Both the position numbers and the translations under genes were made by a program. The notes under the pieces are model-generated. The model saw only the letters and a list, made by a program, of their open reading frames with translations, searched no databases and was not told the origin of the DNA. 8,002 bases of DNA from Candidatus Limnocylindrales bacterium (GTDB lineage: Bacteria > Chloroflexota > Limnocylindria > Limnocylindrales > CSP1-4): assembly GCA_030647575.1 (NCBI GenBank), contig JAUSJS010000178.1, positions 1 through 8,002 of the forward strand. The letters run 5' to 3'. Each line of letters opens with the position of its first letter. The stretch's first letter is position 1. Of this stretch, positions 1 through 5,356 are shown in pieces.

Positions 1-767
1 TCGGAACGGCAGATCGCGTAGGTTTCGGCGTTCAGCTCCTGACCGTATGCCTCGAGGCGTGCTCCTGGGTTCAGCTCGCGGAGGTACTCCTGTGCGACCG
101 ACAGCATCCCGCCGGTGCCGCAGGCGGGATCGAGCAGCGTCCGCACGATGCCAGGGGTCCGCAGCGCGTCGTCGTCCTCGATGAACAGGAGGTCGACCAT
201 AAGTCGGATGACCTCGCGCGGCGTGAAATGCTCGCCCGCGGTCTCGTTCGAAAGCTCGTTGAATTTGCGGACTAGCTCTTCGTATAGATAGCCCATCTCC
301 ACGTTGGAGACCGTGTTGGGGTGGAGGTCCACCTCAACGACCCGTGAGAGGACGTGGTACAGCAGCTTCGCCCGGTCGAGCCGACCGATCTGGGCATCGA
401 AGTCGAACTTCTCGATGACGTCGCGGGTTTCTTGGTCGAACCTTGCGATCCAGGCGCGCAGGTTGCCGGCGACTTGGGTCGGGTCAGCGAGGACGCCCTT
501 GAGGCTGAGCGGCGACGTGTTGTAGGCCTGTGTTCCGGAGATCTGCTTCAGGACTCCATCGACGTTCTCGACGCTCATCGATTTGAGCGAGGCCAACTTC
601 TTCAGAACGTCAGGCTTGGTTGGCTCGAGGACGCAGTCGAGCCGGCGGAGCAGCACCAGGGGCAGGACGACCTTCTGGTACTCAGCGGGCTTGTAGTCCC
701 CACGCAGGAGATCGGCGATCGACCAGACAAGGCCGGCGTGGTTGTTGATCCTGGCTTCGACCGCCAC
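1..767 (-). CDS. hsdM: Type I restriction-modification DNA methyltransferase subunit M (N-terminal part, cut by window edge)
   Basis: This is the modification subunit of a type I restriction-modification complex. It transfers a methyl group from S-adenosylmethionine to adenine N6 and works with HsdS (specificity) and HsdR (cleavage). The visible 255 residues hold the helical HsdM N-terminal domain (residues about 8-140, including the typical stretch IADLLRGDY and LRRLDCVLEP) and the start of the N6-methylase domain. The SAM-binding motif I, DPACGTGG, begins near residue 213 and is preceded by the family stretch GEHFTPREVIRLMVDLL. The NPPY catalytic motif would lie beyond the left edge. The start is GTG at 767: AGGGGAGG lies 9 bases before it and an in-frame TAG lies a little further upstream. 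hsdS and hsdR are presumably further left but cannot be seen. The gene follows the peptidase/PIN operon on the same strand after a 191-base gap holding its own candidate promoter. The family call is very secure. Confidence 0.96.
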   Translation of the reverse strand, partial: MAVEARINNHAGLVWSIADLLRGDYKPAEYQKVVLPLVLLRRLDCVLEPTKPDVLKKLASLKSMSVENVDGVLKQISGTQAYNTSPLSLKGVLADPTQVAGNLRAWIARFDQETRDVIEKFDFDAQIGRLDRAKLLYHVLSRVVEVDLHPNTVSNVEMGYLYEELVRKFNELSNETAGEHFTPREVIRLMVDLLFIEDDDALRTPGIVRTLLDPACGTGGMLSVAQEYLRELNPGARLEAYGQELNAETYAICRS

Positions 768-802
768 TCGAACAGACCTCCCCTCGTCCTCGATCAGCGC
801 CT

Positions 803-808
803 ACTCTA
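803..808 (-). promoter_or_regulatory. Candidate -10 element of the hsdM promoter
   Basis: Read on the minus strand this is TAGAGT, matching the TAnnnT pattern of actinobacterial -10 boxes. It would start transcription around 796, giving a leader of about 30 bases with the SD GGGGAGG in it. No good -35 hexamer is visible, because the place where it should lie is occupied by the 8-bp tandem repeat. This is inferred from pattern and position only. Confidence 0.4.
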
Positions 809-810
809 GC

Positions 811-842
811 GGGCAGGCGGGCAGGCGGGCAGGCGGGCAGGC
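811..842. repeat. Tandem repeat, four perfect copies of an 8-bp unit
   Basis: The unit GGGCAGGC occurs four times head to tail without mismatch, followed by a partial AG. The array lies 44 to 75 bases upstream of the hsdM start codon, directly behind the candidate -10 element, so it spans the normal -35 and spacer positions. Perfect short tandem arrays can change copy number by replication slippage. An 8-bp change here would move upstream promoter DNA by most of a helical turn without touching the protein. The repeat is seen directly; any regulatory effect is inference. Confidence 0.9.
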
Positions 843-958
843 AGAAGCGCCGCGGGAGCCTACCCGTCACGGGGGGACCAACGCCATGCCGCTCGAGTTC
901 GCCATCTTGAGGCTCGATGGTGGGGGCCGTCGGGCTTCTCGGCGGGTCAGGCCGTCGG

Positions 959-1423
959 TCAGTTGAAGACCCAGCCCTCGGCCTTGATGACGTCGAGCAG
1001 GCTCATCCACGAGACGCCCACCTGGTTGCACGCCTCGGGGATCTTTGGCCTGAGCGCGCGCCCCGTCGGGCGCTCCTGCGTGACCACTACCGTTCCCGTT
1101 GCGTGCGCGGTGGCGACGACGAACGGGTCAGCCATCGACTTCCCGGTACGAGCATCGACGAGCCTCGGCAGCGCGGCGAGGATGTCGGTGGCCGTTGTCT
1201 GGATCGCGGCTGTCAGCGGCAGGAACATGCCGGTCCGGGTCTTGCACCACGCCAGTAGGACGTCGTCCTTGCGCTCGATCTCGAGTCTGACCTCTTCGGA
1301 GCTCACGACCTCTCCCGCGTCGGCGAGCTCCTCGATCCTAGCCCAGAGACCGGGAAAGAAGGTGGGCGGGTAGAGAACGTTCCAGCCCTGGATCAGAGCA
1401 CTGGAGTCCAGGCAGTACTTCAC
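959..1423 (-). CDS. PIN-domain protein of the DUF4411 family, probable toxin ribonuclease
   Basis: 154 residues, the usual length for DUF4411 proteins. The PIN fold is shown by D6 in the opening strand (YCLDSSALI), the acidic pair E43/E44 in SSEEVRLEIE, and D99 in MADPFVVATA, which together would hold the catalytic metal ion. The strand VVVTQE (112-117) and the C-terminal segment with SLLDVIKAEGWVF are also typical. PIN toxins of type II systems cut RNA; the target here cannot be told. The start is GTG at 1423, overlapping the TGA of the upstream peptidase gene by 4 bases (GTGA). Its SD GGAG (1428-1431) lies in the loop of a hairpin that also covers the start codon. It is thus the second gene of a tight operon and likely made only when the first gene is translated. 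Family call strong; toxin role inferred from fold and context. Confidence 0.87.
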   Translation of the reverse strand: MKYCLDSSALIQGWNVLYPPTFFPGLWARIEELADAGEVVSSEEVRLEIERKDDVLLAWCKTRTGMFLPLTAAIQTTATDILAALPRLVDARTGKSMADPFVVATAHATGTVVVTQERPTGRALRPKIPEACNQVGVSWMSLLDVIKAEGWVFN

Positions 1424-1439
1424 CGGTCTCCGCCGGTGA
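1420..1439 (-). promoter_or_regulatory. mRNA hairpin over the peptidase stop and PIN start codons
   Basis: On the minus strand TCACCGG (1433-1439) pairs perfectly with CCGGTGA (1420-1426) around the 6-base loop CGGAGA. The loop contains the SD (GGAG) of the PIN gene, and the downstream arm contains its GTG start together with the TGA stop of the peptidase gene. A ribosome finishing the first gene would open the stem. This suggests translational coupling that keeps PIN output tied to the antitoxin. The structure is seen in sequence; the effect is inferred. Confidence 0.55.
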
Positions 1440-2616
1440 GGACGTTGCGGCTCTGGAGCAGCGCCTCGATCGCGGGCAGGTGCTTCACGCGCACGCCAAG
1501 AAGTTCCGAGACGTCGCTGAGCGTGATGGCATCCTCGTTGTAGGCGCCCAGGACGATGCGCGCGAACGGTTGGCCGACCGTGCGAATCGCCCCCCTCGGC
1601 GGCGCGAGGAACCCGCCCTCCTCGCCCTCGTCCTCCTGTATCTGGCGTTCCTGGAGTTCAGCGCGCTTCTGCCGGTAGAAGGCATCGGAGGTCTTCCTGA
1701 GGATCAGCAGGCGACGAAGGACCACCTCCCGGCTGACCCAAAAGTGGCGGCCGAGATCTGCCAGATCGACGTCCGTCCATGTGCTGGTTGCCGTGGCCGC
1801 CCTCACACGTAAGTCGGCCAGCAACGCATCGGCTGGCACGAGCGACGCACCCGCGAACCTGTTGCAGAAGACCTCTACCCGCGTGTCTGGCGAGTCTGGG
1901 TCGCGCTCGTGCAGGTCGGATATGCCGCCAAGCCTGAGGACGACGTGGCCGAGCTCGTGGATGAGGCTGAAGATCCGTGGACGAGGCTTGTCGCCCCCAT
2001 TGATCGCGACGATCGGGAAACGGTCCTCCGCGACCGAGAACGCTCGCGCCTCCTCAATTGGCACGCGCGAAAAATGGAAGACCAGAACTCCGTGCGTCTC
2101 GATGGCTGACTTCCATGCGTTCAGCGCGTCGTACTCGTTACCCCAGCTTCGTTGCGTCGCGAGAGCGATTCCGAGCATCTCCCGCACGCGACCAGCAACC
2201 GCCTCAGGATTCTCGTCGACGGAGCCGATGCCGAGGAGGTCGGTCCTGCCCTCGTCAGGGTCAGATAGCTCGATCGCCGTGGACCGTCGGTACTCGGCGG
2301 CGCGGATCGCCTCGACCAAACGCGGGGACGCCACGGCGACGGGCGTGTCCGGCAGCCGCCGGAAGTCGTGCGGGATGGTGAAGTCGCGGGGTGGGGCGGG
2401 CAGGAAGAGGGCTGCCAGCGGCCGCTTGTAGACTGCGGCAAGCCGGCGCGCCTGCGGGATCGACGGGTGCCCCGTTCCGGCCTCCCAGTCCCGGAGCCGA
2501 TCCGGCTTGACCCCGGCACGTTTAGCCGCGGACTCCACATCGATGTTCATCGAGGTGCGCGCCCACTCGAGAAGCGAGGGGGTCACGAGTGCTGGTTCGG
2601 CGGCCATGGGTGCCAT
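1420..2616 (-). CDS. Xre-type HTH regulator fused to ImmA/IrrE-family zinc metallopeptidase
   Basis: 398 residues. Residues about 15-70 form an Xre-like helix-turn-helix (VESAAKRAGVKPDRLRDWEAG), followed by the connecting stretch IPHDFRRLPDT usual in this family. The COG2856 peptidase domain covers about 155-300. It has the zinc-binding HELGH at 220-224 and a likely third ligand E248 in the following helix (VEVFCNRFAGASLVP). A charged linker (about 312-335) leads to a small C-terminal domain. Relatives include ImmA and IrrE/PprI, which cleave repressors in response to stress signals; HTH fusions of this type are commonly paired with toxins. Here the partner is the overlapping downstream PIN gene, so an antitoxin/autorepressor role with regulated proteolysis is likely. 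ATG at 2616 is chosen, with GGAG about 9 bases upstream; ATG at 2607 (residue 4) is the alternative. All metal ligands look intact. Whether the peptidase cuts itself or another protein is unknown. Confidence 0.92.
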   Translation of the reverse strand: MAPMAAEPALVTPSLLEWARTSMNIDVESAAKRAGVKPDRLRDWEAGTGHPSIPQARRLAAVYKRPLAALFLPAPPRDFTIPHDFRRLPDTPVAVASPRLVEAIRAAEYRRSTAIELSDPDEGRTDLLGIGSVDENPEAVAGRVREMLGIALATQRSWGNEYDALNAWKSAIETHGVLVFHFSRVPIEEARAFSVAEDRFPIVAINGGDKPRPRIFSLIHELGHVVLRLGGISDLHERDPDSPDTRVEVFCNRFAGASLVPADALLADLRVRAATATSTWTDVDLADLGRHFWVSREVVLRRLLILRKTSDAFYRQKRAELQERQIQEDEGEEGGFLAPPRGAIRTVGQPFARIVLGAYNEDAITLSDVSELLGVRVKHLPAIEALLQSRNVLTGGDR

Positions 2617-3087
2617 TCTGCCTTGCTCCGGTTCTCGCCGCGGGACGCCCTGGAGTACAGGGGGGCACTCCTCGAACTTTGGCGCCGAGCGAGCCGAAAG
2701 GGAGGCCCACTACCCAGCATGGTGTCGGACCCGCATCGAACTGATGCTGTCACGCGACCGTGACAGGTTGTTCGTCACGACGACTGGACCCTTGGCGAGT
2801 CCGTTTCAGGCCGATCGCCCGCGACACGCTCACCGCGACGCGACCGACGTGAGCACCGTTCTATATGGTTGCTTCGTCCAACTTGGCGCCCAAATGGTTG
2901 GCGGTTCACAGAGTCGAATTGCGGTCGTTCGGTGTCACACAGCCTCGAGTGAGCTTGACTCGTATGTGTATGCTTGTGTCCGTGTCGTGTTCATGCTAAT
3001 GGTCATCCCAACGTGTCGCCGGAGTCCAAGTCATGAGCTCGCACCCGCGCCTGATCGCCGCACCCGACCAGTCGTAACGGAGATTCC
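2617..3087. promoter_or_regulatory. Divergent intergenic region between the peptidase/PIN operon and the first Xre-RES module
   Basis: There is no convincing gene in these 471 bases. The reading frames crossing them lack family signatures and SDs. By eye the base composition is less GC-rich than the flanking genes, especially from about 2855 to 3010, which contains several GTGT runs. The left part is crowded with inverted repeats (2727-2802 and 2652-2671). The right part holds a GTGTCACAC dyad (2932-2940) and TTGACT (2955-2960) as a possible -35, but no good -10 at the right distance. Promoters for both operons must lie here. Confidence 0.6.
2727..2802. repeat. Cluster of inverted repeats enclosed by an outer 7-bp stem
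   Basis: Four perfect inverted repeats are nested or adjacent. The outer stem pairs GGACCCG (2727-2733) with CGAGTCC (2796-2802), counting one G-T pair. Inside it lie GCATC/GATGC (2733-2747, loop 5), CTGTCACG/CGTGACAG (2747-2766, loop 4) and TCGTC/GACGA (2772-2783, loop 2). The 8-bp dyad is the best operator candidate for an Xre-type repressor. It lies about 130 bases upstream of the peptidase gene and over 300 bases upstream of the first Xre-RES gene. No T-run follows, so it is not a classical terminator. Function unknown. Confidence 0.5.
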
Positions 3088-3426
3088 ATGTCCGGAGCCG
3101 TCGCCCTTCGCCTCGACTCGATCCAGCATAAGGCCAGCATCTCGGCCAGCGAGGTTGCCGATCTCCTCGGGACCACGTCGCAAACGGTGTCCCGGTGGCG
3201 TCGGAACCGGGTTCAGCCGGAGCAAGATCGACTTCGCCTCCTGCTCGATCTCGACTGGCTCGCTTCGCAACTAGCCGACTTCTACGCGCCCGACGAGGCT
3301 CGCCTCTGGTTGTTCGCGCGCCATCCCCTGCTCGATGGTGACCGGCCGTTCGACCGCATCAGGAGTGGGCGGATGGACGACGTGCTGGCCCTCATCGACC
3401 AGCTTCGGTCCGGCGCTGTGGTGTAA
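3088..3426 (+). CDS. Antitoxin of the Xre/MbcA/ParS (DUF2384) family, module 1
   Basis: 112 residues. Residues about 17-41 carry a helix-turn-helix (ISASEVADLLGTTSQTVSRWRRN). The C-terminal half (about 66-108) matches the Xre/MbcA/ParS toxin-binding domain, with the typical run ARLWLFARHPLLDGDRPFDRIRSG and a closing helix MDDVLALIDQL. In characterised pairs this domain plugs the RES toxin's active-site cleft, and the HTH represses the operon. Start ATG 3088 has CGGAG 8 bases before it. The RES toxin begins 9 bases after the TAA, in the same reading frame. A second, clearly diverged module of the same design follows downstream. The family assignment is firm; autorepression is expected from the family rather than shown here. 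Confidence 0.92.
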   Translation: MSGAVALRLDSIQHKASISASEVADLLGTTSQTVSRWRRNRVQPEQDRLRLLLDLDWLASQLADFYAPDEARLWLFARHPLLDGDRPFDRIRSGRMDDVLALIDQLRSGAVV

Positions 3427-3435
3427 CGCACGGAG

Positions 3436-3963
3436 GTGGTCTTCCAGCCAGACCCCCGCATCGCCGAGACGCTCGCGCGGCTGCCCGAGGGGCAATACGA
3501 GGGCGATGTCTGGAAGCACACCCTGCCCGGCCAACCGCCAACGACGGCCAACACCCGTGGGGCTCGATGGAATCCTCCGGAAGCGCCGGCCGTCTATGTC
3601 GCGATGGAGCGGGGGACGGCCCTTGCCGAAGGGCAGTACCTGGTTGGTCTGCAGCCGCAACCGATCAGGGGGATCCGGCATATCCACCGGGGGACGGTCA
3701 GGCTCTCGCGGGTCCTCGACCTACGAGACAAGGCGACTCTCCAGGCGCTCGGGCTGTCCGATGCGGAGCTTCGCTCCTACGACCACACCGCGTGCCAGCG
3801 TGTGGGTGGAACCGCAGAGTGGCTTGGCATCGAAGCCCTGATCGTTCCTTCCGCACGTCACGACGGCGCGAACCTCGTGATCTTCGAGCGGCGAAGCGGG
3901 GCCGACTTCGAACTGAGAGTGATCGAGTCGGAGGCATTGGACGATCTCGACACCCGCGAGTGA
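3436..3963 (+). CDS. RES-domain toxin (NAD-targeting, ADP-ribosyltransferase-like fold), module 1
   Basis: 175 residues, nearly all RES domain. The residues that name the family are present: R44 in GARWN, Y54 in VYVA, E65 in ALAEG and S139 in IVPSAR, with N146 in the following strand (ANLVIF). Studied RES toxins destroy cellular NAD+ (for example MbcT by phosphorolysis) or ADP-ribosylate a host enzyme (ParT). Which applies here cannot be read from the sequence. The start is uncertain: the only plausible in-frame start after the antitoxin's TAA is GTG at 3436, but the GGAGG at 3432-3436 overlaps it instead of lying 5-9 bases before it. Expression may rely on ribosomes reinitiating after the antitoxin stop. 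The active site looks intact, so the protein is likely functional. Confidence 0.9.
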   Translation: MVFQPDPRIAETLARLPEGQYEGDVWKHTLPGQPPTTANTRGARWNPPEAPAVYVAMERGTALAEGQYLVGLQPQPIRGIRHIHRGTVRLSRVLDLRDKATLQALGLSDAELRSYDHTACQRVGGTAEWLGIEALIVPSARHDGANLVIFERRSGADFELRVIESEALDDLDTRE

Positions 3964-3998
3964 GAGGCGGCTCCGCTGCTCTGAGCTACTGGTCGGGC

Positions 3999-4026
3999 TT
4001 GACATCGAGCGAACGCGGGGTATCGT
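3999..4026 (+). promoter_or_regulatory. Candidate promoter of the second Xre-RES module
   Basis: TTGACA (3999-4004) is a perfect -35 hexamer. TATCGT (4021-4026) is a reasonable -10 after a 16-base spacer. Transcription would start near 4033, about 40 bases before the antitoxin gene. The inverted repeat TGTGT/ACACA (4039-4052) just downstream could be an operator. This suggests that module 2 has its own promoter in the 108-base gap after module 1. Confidence 0.55.
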
Positions 4027-4038
4027 TATGTACCGACA

Positions 4039-4052
4039 TGTGTCACCACACA
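4039..4052. promoter_or_regulatory. Inverted repeat, possible operator of module 2
   Basis: TGTGT (4039-4043) and ACACA (4048-4052) are perfect inverted arms around CACC, just after the predicted transcription start. The related GTGTCACAC dyad (2932-2940) lies upstream of module 1, and both are followed by an AG. Such a site could bind the module's own HTH antitoxin. The arms are short, so confidence is low. Confidence 0.3.
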
Positions 4053-4071
4053 GACGCGTCCAAGGCGCGCG

Positions 4072-4425
4072 ATGAGGCACGACCCGATGACGATGGAACT
4101 GAGCCGACCCGATGTGCGAGGGCTTCGCGCGGCCCTCGGCTTCTCCCAGGAGTCGATCGCTCGCGTCCTCGAAGTGAGCACGCGCACCATCGAACGGTGG
4201 GAGGGTGGTGCCGAGACGGAGAACGCGGAGGCGCTGCGTCGGCTCGACGAACTGAGCGAGATCGTTCGACTTGGCCAAGAGATCTACGGGGACGACCTGG
4301 CCCGCTTCATGACGACGCCGCGACGCAGCATCAATTACCGAACCCCCGCGGCCGCCCTGGTGCGAGGCGACCTTGACGATGTGCTCGGGATCCTCGCCCA
4401 GGCTCACGAAGGCCAGTGGGGCTGA
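4072..4425 (+). CDS. Antitoxin of the Xre/MbcA/ParS (DUF2384) family, module 2
   Basis: 117 residues from ATG 4072. Residues about 14-46 form a canonical Xre helix-turn-helix (GFSQESIARVLEVSTRTIERWEGG). The C-terminal part (about 70-112) is the toxin-binding domain, seen in LARFMTTPRRSINYRTPAAALVRGD followed by the helix LDDVLGILAQ. ATG 4087 is an equally good or better start, because GAGG (4075-4078) lies 9 bases before it; this would give MTMEL and 112 residues, the same length as the module 1 antitoxin. It is followed by its RES partner 9 bases after the TGA, in the same frame. It shares little sequence with the first antitoxin beyond the fold, so the two modules probably do not cross-neutralise. 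Predicted role: bind and block the RES toxin and repress the operon. Confidence 0.9.
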   Translation: MRHDPMTMELSRPDVRGLRAALGFSQESIARVLEVSTRTIERWEGGAETENAEALRRLDELSEIVRLGQEIYGDDLARFMTTPRRSINYRTPAAALVRGDLDDVLGILAQAHEGQWG

Positions 4426-4434
4426 TCGTCGGGG

Positions 4435-4977
4435 ATGGCCCTGGATTCGCTTCTCCACCCTTGGAGGGGCGTTGCCCTCCGCCACATCCCGTCCGGCTCC
4501 TCGACTGGGATCCTCGATGACACCTACGCAGGCTACTCGAAGCTGAATCGCTGGAACGAAGCGGGGACGCCGACGTTCTACTTCGCCTGCGACATCGCGG
4601 TCGTCCTCGCGGAGTACGGCCGGCACATCGACGAGGAGTTGCCGGGCGGTGAACCCGAGCGTCTTTCCCGCGCTGTGTGGAAAGTGCCGATCGCGCTCGA
4701 CCGGCTGATCGACCTTCGCGACCCCGCGGCTGTCAATGCGATCGGCCTGCCTCCCCTCAACGACTGGATCGGCGACCGCGACCGAACACATGCCACGGTA
4801 CGCTTCCTTCGACACCACGTCGACGTCCAGGGCCTGCTCGTGCCATCCATGGGGTTCCTCGACGACCATCGCAAGTGGAACGTCGTGGTGTACCTCGATC
4901 GGATTGACCCGAGGGTGGCATTCAGCACGCCGGAGTTCGTGCGGCACATGGTGCTCGAGGCCATCGGCGGCGACTGA
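4435..4977 (+). CDS. RES-domain toxin (NAD-targeting, ADP-ribosyltransferase-like fold), module 2
   Basis: 180 residues. The opening ALRHIP (14-19) and the family residues R39 (NRWN), Y49 (FYFA), E60 (VLAEYG) and S138 (LLVPSM), with N149 in WNVVVYLDR, mark a complete RES domain. Expected activity is NAD+ breakdown or ADP-ribosyl transfer in the cytoplasm, held in check by the preceding antitoxin. The start is ATG 4435. There is only a weak G-run (CGGGG) directly before it, so translation probably depends on ribosomes leaving the antitoxin stop 9 bases upstream. Compared with the module 1 toxin, identity is limited to motif regions such as the DLRD stretch, pointing to old duplication or separate acquisition. 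No truncation or missing key residue is visible. Confidence 0.9.
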   Translation: MALDSLLHPWRGVALRHIPSGSSTGILDDTYAGYSKLNRWNEAGTPTFYFACDIAVVLAEYGRHIDEELPGGEPERLSRAVWKVPIALDRLIDLRDPAAVNAIGLPPLNDWIGDRDRTHATVRFLRHHVDVQGLLVPSMGFLDDHRKWNVVVYLDRIDPRVAFSTPEFVRHMVLEAIGGD

Positions 4978-4979
4978 CG

Positions 4980-5008
4980 TTGCCGTATCGATCTCGTGTG
5001 GCTAGTCT
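4980..5008 (+). promoter_or_regulatory. Candidate promoter for a leaderless transcript
   Basis: TTGCCG (4980-4985) and TAGTCT (5003-5008) are separated by 17 bases and resemble a housekeeping -35/-10 pair. The expected transcription start falls at about 5015-5016, exactly on the GTG codon at 5016, which has no SD. Leaderless GTG and ATG genes are common in actinobacteria. Confidence 0.45.
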
Positions 5009-5015
5009 CTGAACC

Positions 5016-5316
5016 GTGCCGAGGCCTCTTCTCCCGGCGGTCGACGCCGCCGGGCAACTGCGCGAGGTGGGCTTCGCACTCCTGCTCCGCCACCATCGTG
5101 CGGTCGAAGTCACTGAGCTCGCCGAGGCGACCGGCCTCCGAGCCGTTAGAACGGACGCGATGGCGCGGATGACGTCCTCGACCGCCTGCCGCAGGGACGC
5201 TGGCGCGGGCGTCCCGTATCGCTTGACCCCACCCTTCCAGCAGGCGGAAGCATCGACCGACGCTGGGGCGTCCGGATGAACGTCTCGATCGACGAGCTCG
5301 CTGCTGTCGGCTCGAC
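5016..5316 (+). pseudogene. Short winged-helix fragment resembling the N-terminus of organomercurial-lyase-like proteins, probably frameshifted
   Basis: From GTG 5016 the frame reads a plausible winged-helix segment: residues about 10-41 include AAGQLREVGFALLLRHH and VTELAEATGL, like the HTH that opens MerB-type (alkylmercury lyase) proteins. The uninterrupted frame continues to TGA at 5277-5279 (87 residues) but loses protein-like character after about residue 42. A different frame then reads ADDVLDRLPQGRWRGRPV and on to a TGA at 5314-5316, which looks like the continuation of the same domain. This suggests a frameshift near 5150-5160. The mercury-binding catalytic region of a real lyase is absent. 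The promoter ahead of it looks intact. It could instead be a short functional protein of unknown role, or chance. The homology is from memory of the family pattern. Confidence 0.35.
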
Positions 5317-5322
5317 GTGATC

Positions 5323-5342
5323 GGCCCCTTGGATCCGGGGCC
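5323..5342 (-). terminator. Hairpin after the LuxR-type regulator gene
   Basis: GGCCCC (5323-5328) and GGGGCC (5337-5342) form 6-bp GC-only arms around an 8-base loop, beginning 15 bases past the minus-strand stop codon at 5357. There is no T-run, which is frequent for hairpins ending genes in GC-rich actinobacteria. It may stop or stabilise the regulator mRNA. Confidence 0.35.
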
Positions 5343-5356
5343 CGCGTAGCCGCCGG

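Noticed and set aside
354..809. Plus-strand open frame opposite hsdM
   Set aside because: The minus strand encodes unmistakable HsdM over the same bases; the plus frame has no family features.
811..842. Repeat array considered as a CRISPR remnant
   Set aside because: Units are 8 bp and directly adjacent with no spacers; it is a simple tandem repeat.
2652..2671. GGAGT/ACTCC inverted repeat upstream of the peptidase gene as an operator
   Set aside because: Only 5-bp arms with a 10-base loop; expected often by chance, so not annotated separately.
2727..2802. A 76-base minus-strand stretch with a 7-bp acceptor-like stem and a TTCGA sequence, suggesting a tRNA
   Set aside because: With the acceptor stem fixed, neither a proper T-arm, an anticodon arm with a 7-base loop, nor a D-arm forms. 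The central 8-bp hairpin has a 4-base loop.
2955..2983. TTGACT as the -35 of the first Xre-RES promoter
   Set aside because: No acceptable -10 hexamer at 16-18 bases; kept only as a remark in the intergenic entry.
2507..3274. Plus-strand open frame crossing the divergent intergenic region into the first antitoxin
   Set aside because: It overlaps the starts of two real genes on different frames and strands, has no SD or domain, and reads a random-looking composition.
3721..4947. Long minus-strand open frame (about 408 codons) opposite the RES modules
   Set aside because: Antisense to three well-recognised genes in GC-rich DNA, where the complementary frame often stays open. Its translation shows no family signature.
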